Shown here: positions 46,998 through 58,612 of the stretch, one piece after another
How the letters are laid out: each line of letters starts with the position of its first letter
How positions within the stretch are numbered: the first letter of the stretch is position 1
Source: Basidiobolus meristosporus CBS 931.73
Lineage: Eukaryota; Basidiobolomycota; Basidiobolomycetes; Basidiobolales; Basidiobolaceae
Length of the DNA stretch: 64,000 nt
Assembly (NCBI GenBank): GCA_002104905.1
Contig: MCFE01000501.1
Coordinates: 1-64,000, forward strand
Direction: 5' to 3'
Program-made: the position numbers and the translations under genes
Notes under the pieces: generated by a model
Told to the model about the DNA's origin: nothing
Databases searched by the model: none
The model's input: the letters and a program-made list of their open reading frames with translations, nothing else

Positions 46998-49756
46998 CTA
47001 ATCACTGTCGTCGTCGGAGGTTTCTGTGTGAGTTTCGGTGGTATCCTGCTGCCACTTGAACACCTGATTGTCTTCGATGTATTCCACAGCCTCGCGGATC
47101 TCCCCAGCTGCTGCATCGCCCTCACTGCCGCTGTGAGATCCATCCGCAGCCAAGGCCTCATACTGATTTGGATCTACACCGGGGGAGCGAAACTTTTCCA
47201 CCTTGATCCGGTCTCTGGTTTGCTCAATGATCCTCTCGATACGCATGCGGTTCTCAATCATATGGAGTTTTGGCCAGGTATTGCGTTGGCCTTGACTGAT
47301 GTAATTGACCATTCTTTGGTGATCAGGATCGCGAAGAATATAGAGGTAATCCATAAATGTGGATTTGGGCTGGATGTTGCAAGGTGTTAGCTAGATCCAA
47401 TGGCTCATGATTGATCTGGCACCACTAACCAGAATAGTCACATTGCCCTCAAACTTTTGCAACCAGATGAACGACCAATCTTGGTTCATGACGTTGGGCA
47501 TCAATTCCAAGTCTCGTAACACGCGCAGCCATTTCTTGAGGTCAAGCTTGATGTACTGCTCCAACGTGGATGCAACAAATCCGCCACGCCTGCACAATGT
47601 GGGGTTAGTATCTTTGGTCACGCGGGCTTTACGACGCTCGATACAAACCATCCTTTCCCTGAGCGGTGAGAGGTAGGCCTGCCTACGCTGCCTTTGTTGT
47701 TGTAGAAAAACAATGTGATGTGTGGATTGACCTGGCTAACAACGGCATAACGGACATTAAACTATATATGGTTAGCGACTTTATGAGATCAATAGAACAA
47801 ACTGAAGCTTACGAAGTGATGCAACGAATCCAATGGGATATCCTGGATAGAAGACTTGAGTGTGTGCTGACTTGCAACGATCCTATTCAAACATACCGTG
47901 CGGAGACTCCCGTCGCGCCATCTGTGGCCGCTATTCATAAAAGGCTCAATCTTTCCCTCCTTTGTCTTTCTTAGCAAAACAACTGGCTTCAGAATTCCCG
48001 GAATTGCTGAGCTGGCAATGACTGGGCAAGTGAAAACATGTTTAGTTAACAATCCATCTCCAATACACCACAATGCATGAGTTGCTCACCTGCAGTCCAT
48101 ATCACGCAGTCAGGAGCGGTGATATAGTTGAGAAGTTTAGGCGGCGCCTGTGTCCCCATCGGAACCACAGTAATGTTAAGAATACGCCCAGTTCGTTTAT
48201 ATGCTTCCAAAAAAGTCATGCACCCTTTAGTGATCCATTGAACCTTATGTGCCCAGTCTCCGGCGTCAAAGCTAAATGCAAAGCTTAATCAACGGCATCT
48301 AGGGATTTCCACGGGCGCTTGCTTACCATGACCCAGTAAGAAGGAAATTCAATGCCATTTTCTGTCGCGGGGGAGGGTAAGTCAGTGGCCTGAAGACTGA
48401 GACTTTGTGCTAATCTACTTAATTACCGAATAACCCCCAGCGCAGGCATTGAGAAGCTCACATATCTCTGGCCTGATTATATCAACAAGCTCCTCATTTG
48501 TTCGGCAGCCAACCATCGCAGCTATGGCAATCGTTAGCAACTATGCGCTCACGGCGGTCAACTGCATAAGCATACCAATCAACGAGCCAGCACTGGTCCC
48601 GGTAATCACGCGCGGTAGTAAGTCGTTTTCCGCAAGAGCCTTGATAACACCTGTGATGGGCGATCAGTGGCTGTTGCATAAGCTCAGCAGAAGATGTGAG
48701 CCCTACCAAAATGATAGTAGCCAAAGGAGGCACCTCCACTAAGACATAAAGCAGTTCTTCCATAATTTTTGCTGGCTATTTTGAAGAAATGGCGTTTCTC
48801 ATCCAAGGGGATACTTTCATTCTCCGCAATAAAGGCGAGAGATTGGGCCACTAAGCGGCAGATTTAGATTTCATTGATGCCAGAAAGCAGTATCCCCTCC
48901 AGAAAATCACTTACCTTCGTCAAGGAAGTCCTCAACCACCTAGAAGTGCGCAGAAGTTAAAACGAGTTGAGTTCCTCAATCCTCAACTCCATACTATATG
49001 ACAGCTAACCTTCTTTGTCCCGTAGTAAGTATTCGAGTAAAGGCGAACATTTTCGCACCCTCCAACATTACTTTTGACCGCTCCTTGCAGCAAGAGTTCG
49101 CGAAGTTGCTGTTCATCCCCCTTTTCTCTTAACTTCTTAAGCCGAATTGAAAGCTTGGTGATGAGCTTGTAATCATAATAGTGGTACGGGGTCTGCTCCT
49201 TCCAATCGTCTTTTTTCAGATATGTATCCAAAGCCTTTGCTGCCTCCTTCCATTCCTCAAATGTCTTTGCATTGCGAAGACACTCGCGAAGTTTTCTTTT
49301 TTCTCCACGCCTGTGGTAAATATAAAGGTTGAGATGGATTCGAAGGCTCAGGATGGTAAAAGCTCTAGGTACCAAGAGTAAAAATATTCCCACGTGTTGA
49401 CGATCTGTCGAAGAAGGAAATAGAGAAACAGCTCAAAGAAAATGATACTAAACACGAATATCTGTTGGAAAAGCCTAGTTAATGGGTGTGCCAAGCAGTA
49501 GCAACAAAAGATGCAGTACCAATAAAGGAAAGCGAAGAAGTGAATAGCTAAAACCCTCGTGTTTGTGTGGCACAGCGTTTGCTGCTTTTGAATTGGCTAC
49601 GGTAGGGGCAGCGTATAGATCTTTGTCAGATATATAACCTTCAGCCTCATCGTGTAGTGCTTGGGTAAATTTTTCTATTTGCTCTTCGTTTGGATATTCA
49701 ATTTCACTGCACCCTTTTTTCTGTGCCCAACTTAAACCACCCTGGGTAAAGTCCAT
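46998..49756 (-). CDS. Triacylglycerol lipase of the TGL4/TGL5 type (DUF3336 + patatin)
   Basis: The enzyme hydrolyses stored triacylglycerol on lipid droplets. From the start (MDFTQGGLSWAQKKGC) come a membrane segment (FVFSIIFFELFLYFLL), then a DUF3336 region (RNAKTFEEWKEAAKALD, YHYYDYKLITKLSIRLKKL, LYSNTYYGTKKVVEDFLDE). The patatin domain has the nucleophile box VITGTSAGSLIGML (about 48,555-48,610), IASSAIPGILKPVVLL, and RWRDGSL with the catalytic Asp. The C-terminus is acidic (TETHTETSDDDSD). There are at least eight exons with short CTAAC introns. The ATG at 49,756 is the first in frame downstream of an in-frame stop. Some exon edges are approximate. Confidence 0.9.
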
Positions 49757-51149
49757 GAAGAAGAACAAAGGATCGGCCTCTACTTTGTCGGGAATGATGA
49801 AAATTGATCAAGTGTTAAAAAACAGGGGTCTCGTTAGCAGCAAGAGGTTGATAAAAATTGACTGACAGCGAGGCAAGGGGATGTAATGAGTAATTAATAA
49901 TTGGTTATTAATTAAGGCTGTGAAGTGAAAATTTCACTCAACTCTCCAGCTTAAAGAAAGTGGTAGTGTTAAGATTTTGTCTGAGAATTCAAGAGGTGTG
50001 CAACTTTTATCTGACAGGCCGAGCCTTAATAAAATCTCGAATTGATGCGAACACATGCAAATCTAAAATGATGCAAGGCCATGAATCCGCCCCAACGCTT
50101 ATCTAGTTTGATAGCTATTAGCATTTACTAAAAACCAATCCACTCGACCAGCTTGGTAAAGAGAGCCGTTACATCAGACCTGCCAGACATGTGTCTGCAT
50201 AGGTCAGCAAACCTGATTTGGAAATCATATATTAGCTATAGTAAACGCTCAGTGGCTGTGTATTAGATAAAATGGAAGGGTTAGCAGTCGATCTAGTTGT
50301 TTATTATGCTGTTTAATCAGACGAGATGTGGTTATTGTTGTGTTCATGCGAGTCACATCTTGGAATACGTCATAGGTTGAGCCTTGCAATTTGACAAACA
50401 GCAATCAGTTCCTTAACGCTCTCCAAGAGTGGATAGCTGCCCAAACCCCATTATCGAAGTTCTCTATCTCTTGTTGACCAGGAGCAGTACTAAAGCAGAA
50501 TGTTCGGGTGATCTGTGGTGTGGCTGCCCAGTGGCAGTATCAGCTCATTACAGATGTGGCTAGTGTTGCTTGTGATGTTGAAGTGCGCTCTATTTCAGAA
50601 GACACCGCAAAAAACCCGTAAGTATGCTTGTCATCTGACCTGCGCCTTCGCAAGCATTTTGAAGCTCATATTCGTCATCAGAGTAGAGAATTCAATGAAT
50701 TACGTAGATGGAGATGTTGCCAAAATATAGGAGTTTTGGCATGCACATCTGAATGATTGGCCAGTAGCACGAGTATGTGGAAACACGAAAGCAATAATAG
50801 TAATGAATACCAAGGCCTCACGCGATTTAAGATGGTATAGCTAGGTGAGAAGTGGCTGATGATTCAAGCTGACAACGCGACCTTTAGGACTCAATCATAT
50901 CTACCCCAAGGATTCATTAAAATAGGGGCGCTCCACAGATATCTGTCGGTAAATATAATTCCAGACGGTGACCAGGGTGAGGGGTTAAGGTGTTAGTGGC
51001 GCTTATAGATTCGTGTAATTCCACCGCACTACTATTTCAAATCACACACATCTCTTGGCCCTTATAAATCCAGCTAATCCGCACGATTCTTCCTCAATTT
51101 CCTTTACTACTTTCTTTCTCTTCATTTATTCCTTTGCCTTACCTATAAT
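49757..51149. other. Intergenic region; no gene recognised
   Basis: AT-rich with only short open frames (50,515-50,730 on +) and no motif. A pyrimidine-rich stretch just before 51,150 is typical of a strong fungal promoter. Confidence 0.5.
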
Positions 51150-51691
51150 ATGACCTCTGCCGTGATCTATGCTGAGCCCATTCAACACATGGTTAGCCCC
51201 TACTGCACGCCCTCGTCTCCTCATGACTAACGATTTTCTTTCAGGATGTCTTTAACTACGCATCCATTACCGGTATGACAAAGAAATACACCGAAATAGC
51301 GTATGTCGCCGAGCCTAAAGATGCTGATGACGGCGAGAAGGAGCAACCCAATCCCAAAAGACAAAAAACTGATAACGATGATCAAGAAAAAGAAGAGGAG
51401 GCTCAGGATGATGATGCCGAAGACAACAAGGAGGAGGGGGACGGAGATGCTGAAGATGCCGGTGAGGCCGAAGAGGAGGGCGATGGCGCTGAGGAAAATG
51501 ATGGTGAAGATGATGATGCTGAGGAAGGAAATGGCGAAGAAGAAGACGAAGACGAAGAGGATGATGGGGATTATCAGGGAGAAGAGTAAGTTCTCCACAC
51601 TGTTCGAAATATTCGTTTGCTAACACTGCATTTCAGAGACGAAGATGGAGAAGAGGCCGAAGGAGAGGCCGAAGAAGAGGATGAGGAATAA
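51150..51691 (+). CDS. Small very acidic nuclear protein (prothymosin/parathymosin-like composition)
   Basis: Three exons (51,150-51,191; 51,245-51,585; 51,637-51,691) encode 145 residues. After MTSAVIYAEPIQHM and DVFNYASITGMTKKYTEIAY comes a putative nuclear signal (PNPKRQKTD). About 85 residues then consist almost wholly of Glu, Asp, Gly and Ala, ending in EEDEE. Such tails bind histones in prothymosin and histone-chaperone proteins. No domain proves function, so the role is inferred from composition. Introns are 53 and 51 bp with CTAAC branch points. The first donor is GTTAGC and the second GTAAGT. Confidence 0.75.
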
Positions 51692-53249
51692 TTACCGCAA
51701 TAGATCATCCTTGATTATAGACTTTCTCCCATGAGCTCATTTGGCTCGAGATGTTCTTGACGTATGTTGCCTTCTCTTGTTCATTTTTCTTCAGATTTTG
51801 TACTCTTTCCAAGCCACTGATTTAATAAATCCACCTAACACTTCGACATGACGTGTACACTTCCGCATATCAATTTCGTGAATCATGTGGGATTCTTGAC
51901 TTCTTCCAGACGTTCACCGCAGGGGTTGTTGATTCAACCTCCCTACCATTTGAGCAATGTTTAAGAAATATCCGAAAGCCAATAATCCAGCATCATGCTA
52001 CCATACGGAGTCCCATCCAAAAGTGGTGTATAGCGTGGTTGTCGCGATTGTGCGCCCTCAACTCGTCAAAGAAAGCCATGGCCAAGCAATATTGATTGGT
52101 TGGGAATCATTTGACAATGAGCCTCGTGGTATTATAGAAAAACGCGTCACGAAGATTAGTGATGGGGGTTGATCTCATTACCATTACCATTACCATTACC
52201 AAATCCCCCATCGCCCAGGCAATATATGGAAAGGATTGTCCAGCGGAAAGGGTGACAAATACAAATAATCGACCATATCGGAGCAGTGGTGTGAAGACAA
52301 TGGAGCACGCCTTCCGGTTGAATGTGTGCGGGAGCTTTTTTGCTTTATATTATGAGTCACTTGTTGATTATCTTCTACGAAAAATGATGAATACCCTGTA
52401 CAATCTACCTGGGAATAGAAATGCACAATCTTGTATAACTTTCCAAGTAAACTAAGCGCTTTTGTCGGTTGACTTAAAATCAACTCTTGTGCATAACTTT
52501 TTGAGTAGATAACTTTTGGGTGAAGTAAATAATATACAGCTTTTTGCACAAATTAGCTCTTCTTCGTAGCCTCCAATCCAAACCATCTTGGATAACTTCC
52601 TAGGTAATCAAGGCACCGTGGTATAAGCTCTGAAGTGGTCCAGGTCTAAATGGCTAATTTCCACAGATTACGCAGGCACTGGACTTGTGAAAATACTCTC
52701 TAGCTCATCGACTATTGAGGTGCAGGCCACCGAGTCTTCAATCTGGTGATGGTTCACGCAAGCAGGTAAGCAGAGTTTAGCCTAACCATTGTCAACCCAT
52801 ATCAATCACCCTAACCCTGGGCTTTGCTGGCTAACAAAGCTCTTGCCATACTGATCCTTCAACCAGTAGAATCGAGTTAGTTTAGGAAAATTAAGCTTAA
52901 ATTTGAAACAGCGGGTCTAAATCAGGCAGGAGAAAGTACAAGGTCGCCCTCAAGTAAATAGAATTCGCAGTCAATTGGTACCCTTAGAACGCTTGTGTTT
53001 CCAAATGAAGCACAAGCTTTTTCATAGCGTACACAAGAACTTTCTTTCATGTAAAGAGTTGCTCAGAATGTTCGATGCAATCTGCTGGTCAGGTGATATT
53101 GCTAATTCTTGCATCCACAGTAATCGTGTATATATATTCTCTGCATTCTACTTCTTCCATGATGAGATGTTGTACAGATTTGCCCTATCAAATTAGCACA
53201 CACCACACGCTCCCCCATTACAACTTCGCACCACCACCTTGTATTTAGT
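51692..53249. other. Intergenic region
   Basis: No gene recognised. A short tandem repeat of ATTACC (four copies) lies at about 52,178-52,200. A TA-rich promoter-like stretch (gtatatatat near 53,128) lies before the next gene. Confidence 0.5.
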
Positions 53250-54166
53250 ATGCTGAAACCTTTCTTGACAAGCCTTCTTTCGCTAACAGCGGTGTTTGGC
53301 AACAGTCTTTCAGCCCCGGAGTACGACACTCTGCTGGTTTCCGATCACGAGCTACCTTTCATGGCCAACGTTTTCATCATCTCAATTGGCACCTGTAACG
53401 GAGCCATACTAAGTGACAGATGGATTGTGGCATCAGCCAACTGCCTAACAGGGCAGATACTCGACTACGATAGCCCTATAGTCGTTTCTCCAACCTCATA
53501 CTTGGTCGTTGTTGGTACCAACAGCAGGGCAGGCGAAGTGTCCCACGCAGTTCAGCGAATTGTTTTCGATCAGGAGAATGTAAGTACTCGCGGCGTGTTG
53601 AGCTGGCAACCTATCCACTAATCTCCAGCTCTATTGCATAGGGTGGCATTGCGTTAATCGAGCTGAAGAAGCATTTGGCTTTTAATCACAACATTCAACC
53701 TATCTCCATCGGATCTGACCCACCTACCTCTGGCATGGAGGTTTATTCTGCAGGATGGATTCCAACATTGAGAAAGGCCAAGATGAGTATCGCATCGCCA
53801 ACAGGCTGCGAGAACCACTACCCAGAACGGTTCCAAGACCAATATTTTTGTGTGAGGGGGATGCTTTGTTTACCAGAAGTTGGCGGTCCGTTGTATACTA
53901 GAGAGGGTGATGAATATCGGCTTGTCGGACTCAAAACAAATAGCACAGTTCTACAGAAACCTGAGACAGATTGCCTTCAGACTGCTAAGGGTAATTTTAC
54001 GAGCTTATTCACACACTTGGGTCATCGCATCGAATATATCCAGCAAGTCACCGGTTTGAATAGGAATTATCTACTGGGCTATACAAAAGTGAGCCAAGCA
54101 TGCACAGTCACCTACACATCATTTAGTTTCGTACTATCCTTGGTCCTGGTACTCGTATATAGCTAG
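53250..54166 (+). CDS. Secreted or GPI-anchored trypsin-fold protein lacking the catalytic triad (pseudoprotease)
   Basis: Two exons (53,250-53,579; 53,642-54,166) around a 62-bp intron encode 284 residues. There is a signal peptide (MLKPFLTSLLSLTAVFGNSL). The S1 signature GTCNGAILSDRWIVASANC keeps the His-loop disulfide cysteines but has Asn64 where catalytic His should be. The Asp site reads GGIALIEL (Gly112 in place of Asp). The Ser site reads CLPEVGGPLYTR (Val190 in place of Ser). The protein should therefore fold but not cut, as in animal serine protease homologues. A hydrophobic C-terminus (FSFVLSLVLVLVYS) after a small-residue stretch suggests a GPI anchor. No stop or frameshift interrupts it, so it seems to be kept as a non-enzyme. 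Confidence 0.85.
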
Positions 54167-55381
54167 CTGCTGTTGTTATGTAAATCTATTGTAAATATGC
54201 CGTATCTTTTCGTTAGCATCTTACTCAAAAGGACTTAAAGCAAGCACTTCTATCAAGCGGGAGGTTGTGTTTATAGCGGGTATGGCTTCCATGGTGCATT
54301 TGAGTTAAGAGAAAGTGTTAACCTGAGGACTGTTCCTTTTTCAAGACCCGGTGATGCGGTTGGATGTTTGTCACGGATACCAGCCAGCCTAAGAGGTGCA
54401 TTTATACCTTCTTTGCTTTGGGGTTCTTGTTCCTTTTCTACAGAAAGCATAGAAGTATCCGAGTCTAGATATGCCGGGTACATAATCTCATGTTTGCTCC
54501 TTGAATTACCAGATACATTATATCCCATTGTCCACGCAGAATGGGGAAACATCCATGATACTAAAGCCAAACCCGGAACTTTGCTATGAAATCCCTAGAG
54601 CTAGAATTCCATAACATAAGGATATATTTGGATCATGTAACAAGTTTTTCTGGTTTATATGATGATGGTAACTACGCTGGCCTGTCCACACCGATTACTT
54701 CCTCACCCAAAACCTCTCTTTGTGGCCTACCTTTCCGATAGTGGTAGTTCGGGCCTTGGTATGAAAAATGCAAATAGAGTCATAGTAATAAGACTTCATG
54801 TCACTGTAAGCAGACATAACAGCTGCTATGTATTCCACTGGTGCTCGCTCAGGCAATTCGAACACTAGGCTAGCATCAACGCATTGAAAGCTACGTCTTA
54901 GGTTTGATATACATCGCAGAGACTGTTTTGGTATAGAGTGCTTACTCACAAGGAAATGAGGCCGAAGAAGACTTTGTTTCTCTATACTCGTATATGTTGA
55001 CAGAGAGTGATCGGTCTTGATTTAGGGTTAGGGACCATTTGCATTAGGTGAATTGTTTGCCGCTTCGAGGTTTGAGATATTGCGAGGGCCACATCAGAGG
55101 TTGTTTTGGTGGTCGTAATTCCTGGTTTCTTGTAGTTTACCCTTGAACTTTTCGCTGCTGGCGAGTGACAATTTAGAGTTGTGGATGAAACGAAAATCGT
55201 GTATTGCGAACTCACATGGCTTGTAATAAATCCATGGGATTGAAATTGGTTTGATTTAGTATATGGACTGCTATACATAATAAAAGTCTAGTGATGAAGC
55301 TTATATTAGGGAACGTAATTTTACAGAGATAGGGCCAAGTTATCTAATGAGATGTTTTCAAGAAACGAGTTGATCATGCAT
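54167..55381. other. Unresolved region; no gene recognised
   Basis: Three consecutive - strand open frames (54,271-54,570; 54,695-54,949; 54,982-55,278) could be exons of one gene. I recognise no domain and cannot place consistent splice sites. Their codon content does not settle the matter. Confidence 0.35.
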
Positions 55382-56171
55382 TTAGGGATTTGTCAGAGAC
55401 AACAGACATGTTTTGACAAGATGCTCCATGCGGCATGACGGGCATTTCACATAAGAGTGGCGACCTGATTGCTCCGTGATGGCCAGCGGTCTAAGGCAGC
55501 TTTTGTGAAATTGATGTTGACAACCAATCAACGTAATGGTGTCCGTCCTGGAGCTCTCCCCACTCTGGTCCTCGACAAAAGCTACGTGACAGTGACCACA
55601 CGCGATAACACTCGAATTGCTGTTTTGTCGGGACTCATGCACATGGGCCGGGAATCTTGAGTTGGGTTCTATCCTCAGGCGGCAGATTGGACACGTATCG
55701 CATTTCTTGAACCAAGGAGATATGCAGTGCTCATGAAATACGTGATGGCAAGGTGTTTCAACGATAGGATGCGCAGTTGTTAAAAAGTTCTCCTGGCATA
55801 TGGCGCAGCAGGGTTGGGCCGCTAAAGAAATCAAACGTTAGGCTGAGTGGAAGTGATCGCGTAGCATTTGGCTTACCCACGAGGGGAGATTCAAGCAAAA
55901 CTCTGGGTAGCTCTACAGTGAGCTTTTCGAGATTGCAGAGATCATAACGGCGCAACACAGATACCAGGTTGGAGTAGCGACTGACGAGAGACCTAGTGAT
56001 CGAGTCGCTGCAGTTAGCAGAGATTAGTCTGGTAGAGGTTGGATGAGCAATGACCGGAATGAGAAAGATTGTCTGAGTAGTTAAAGACATTCCGTTATAT
56101 GGAAATTGGTTAGATGCTTGTACCACTTCCTGAGATGTTCCCGTTTTAAAGGTGGAAGGATCCAATGGCAC
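55382..56171 (-). CDS. Tandem RING-H2 protein, putative E3 ubiquitin ligase; 5' end unresolved
   Basis: Two exons are clear. The 3' exon (55,382-about 55,821) starts at AAQPCCAICQENF after a CTAAC intron. The upstream exon runs from about 55,877 to at least 56,171. The first RING is C-x2-C...CHHVFHEHC...CDTCPIC, a full RING-H2 set. A second cluster (CGHCHVAF, CQHQFHKSCLRPL, YVKCPSCR) looks like another RING-H2. Such proteins recruit E2 enzymes to ubiquitinate substrates. The upstream exon (VVQASNQFPYNGMSLTT) has no known domain. The true start may be upstream, toward 56,410. Confidence 0.7.
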
Positions 56172-56410
56172 TGCAGTTCTGGAAAACCCAATTATGTCAT
56201 ACCACCCGATATGGATACGTCTATGCAGAGGGGCTCTGTGATGTCATTGAATCTCGGTTCTGCGTCTTGATAAGCTTCAGAAATACTGACATCGAATTCC
56301 AGCGATCTCCTCAGAACATTAATGCATATTAGCTGATCATATTCCCGTCGTTGTCGCAAGATCCGTATTTGGTTTGATGAAGCCCGATCAGTAGGATCTT
56401 CCCGTGACAA

Positions 56411-58102
56411 CTGATGTTAGGGTCGCCTTCCGCCAAACCTTCAACGCTGGTAGGCTCTTGAAAATAGCCAACGACCTCATTGTCCATGAAAAGACGCCAT
56501 GGAGAACATCCCTATCTTAATGAATATAGCGAGTATCCTTTGGCACTCACTCAAGTATATATCGCTGTCTGTGGTTTTGCCCATCAGCAATCATTATCAT
56601 CCCATTTGTACAAAGCATGCTCATTCCCGTTACTGTTCGCTGGCCTGTCAATAGCGGTGATCCCACTCGGACCAATATTAAGTTTGGAGAATTGCCCTGG
56701 CGACGGTAGTTTAGCACTTGCCACATCAAGTGCGCATTGAATTTTGGTGCTTAGCAGCAATGAATCCAGGATTTAAGAGATTTTCAGAGCAGCAGGATAG
56801 ACCTAAACCACACTGTTCTAAAGCCAGCACCAACGTGTTCGAATCGTTGATGAGATGGTGCGATTTTATGCTCTTGTCTGCACTCCAAATGTATTCGTAC
56901 GTATGTATTTTCAAGTGGCGCATATGCAAACTCTTGCTTAACTTTGGCTTTTTAATTTAGAATGTGATAGGCTTGAAACAGGAAAGAAGTGCAACCTGGT
57001 AAGAATTTCCAATACACATTATCAGAATACCATACGGTATTCACAGAAATCTATCGAGCTTGCAATTGCCATTTTGAGTATAACCCTCCGTGTTACGTGT
57101 GAATCCGCCTCTTCTGGTGCGGAATCCTCAGCAGAAATCTCGAAATTGGATATTTCTTGGATTTTTTGATAGATTTATACCTTTTCAATACGGAGTTGTG
57201 ATGGTATTCCACCCCAGATAGAGTCATAAATTTCTTATTACTCATACCAAAAGCTGGTGGCTAGACTTCATGCTTTGCCCAGGAATAGTGTATACAACGG
57301 CCTATATAGTGCATGTAGTATCGCGCTTGGATATGGACCTTAATCCTCATTTTTGAATTGATGTAGGTTCAATCCGTGTTGGGTTTTTCAGATCCACATG
57401 TACTATTCTGATGGGTTGTATCAAAAGCTTCTGATAGAGTTGAATGAGTATTTACTTACAATAAAGTTCTTTATGCTTCCCGATCCTAACAAGTTTCCAT
57501 AAACGCAGTTGTTCTGATATCTTGCAACTGAATTAAAAATTTGAAACATTAACATAGTTCCCTCTATGAACAATTTTTTCGAACTAGATATCTTCCGAAA
57601 ACACTCTAGCCATGCTGCAATCCAATATAACTTTCAGAGTATGATTGCTGATCATTTGGTGCTGATATTTTCGGGGAGTCGCCAAGGACATCAAATGAAT
57701 GCTGAAGAATGAACATTATGTGAGTTTGTGTAGTATTGGAAAATCTATGTGGTATTCAGTTGTACATTAGTTAAGGCAGTCAAAGCTTGGCTATTTTTTG
57801 GAATGTTGCGGACGTATGATATGAATACTCTACTATAAAGGGAGACTATGTACATTTTAGGGCTCAGTAGTACAAGTGGGCTCACAATGTTTAAGACGCT
57901 GTAGATTCGAAATGAACAAAGAAAAGCGAAGGAATAACTTTTTTGGCAGAGTAACAATTAAAATACAATACACTTTCAACTCAAATTGTTGAAAGCTAAA
58001 GCAGGGTGCTTTTTGTGGTGACAAATCCAATTGTATTACATAAAAGCATAGAAATGTCAATATCAAGGGTAAAGTTTCAACATATTCCCAAGTGGTTGAA
58101 TT
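56411..58102. other. AT-rich distal region; no gene recognised
   Basis: No open frame here (for example 56,480-56,740 on +) carries a motif. AT content rises toward the Copia remnant, consistent with subtelomeric position. Confidence 0.5.
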
Positions 58103-58600
58103 AGTTGTAAAAATTTGGAGTTCCACCTAAATATTCACATAAATTAGTCACTTAGATCAATACCAACATATCTTAGAGAATACTGACCAAATTCCTTGTT
58201 GGGATTTACTTAGAATATTTTCACCAAAATACCAGGTACCCAGAATATGAAAATTAGATATGTTGTCCAAGCAGCCCCAAACTTTGCACACATGTTCTTG
58301 GGACCTTCCCAAACCTATTCTACATGTTTGTCATGCCTTGATCATGTAAAAGTATAAATACTACTCTTACATTCAGTAAATCATTAAGTAAAAGCCGCAT
58401 AATCTACTTGTTCACCCAATCACTTCCTATATCTCCAAGACTCTTACAGCAGGTTATGAGCCCTGAGCTGTCACTCCCTGCAATGTCTACTACTGCTATT
58501 ACTGGAATTTTTCCCTCTGCTGAAAAGTTGAATGGATCTAACTAACAAGTGTGGAAAGTAGTGATGAAGATGTGGCTACAAGAAAGAGGCCTTTGGGATA
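58103..58600 (+). mobile_element. Copia family 1: LTR, primer site and gag start, cut off by telomere repeat
   Basis: The LTR is 58,103-58,451 (349 bp; first base altered, ends ACAGCA). GGTTATGAGCCCTG follows, complementary to the anticodon stem-loop of initiator tRNA-Met. This fits priming by a half-tRNA as in Drosophila copia. Gag opens at the ATG inside this site (MSPELSLPAMSTTAITGIF) and has one stop in KLNGSN-stop, where the family has NY. It runs to ...GLWDI at 58,600, where the family sequence would go on but TTAGGG begins. Confidence 0.9.
58452..58465 (+). other. Copia primer binding site matching the initiator tRNA-Met anticodon arm
   Basis: GGTTATGAGCCCTG directly follows the LTR. 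Its complement is CAGGGCTCATAACC, the conserved anticodon arm of eukaryotic initiator tRNA-Met, known from established tRNA sequences. The same site in related copies reads GTTATGAG (about 12,917-12,924 on -) and GGTTATGTGCCCC (about 13,439-13,451 on -). Confidence 0.75.
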
Positions 58601-58612
58601 TTAGGGCTAGGG
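58601..58612 (+). repeat. Telomere repeat at the Copia/array junction
   Basis: TTAGGGCTAGGG, one perfect and one variant unit, directly joins truncated Copia gag to the first LINE 3' end. Confidence 0.85.

Noticed and set aside
51227-51626. Leu/Phe-rich and His-rich - strand frames over the acidic gene
   Set aside because: Complement of Glu/Asp codons gives Leu/Phe/His/Pro by necessity; the + strand has introns and start.
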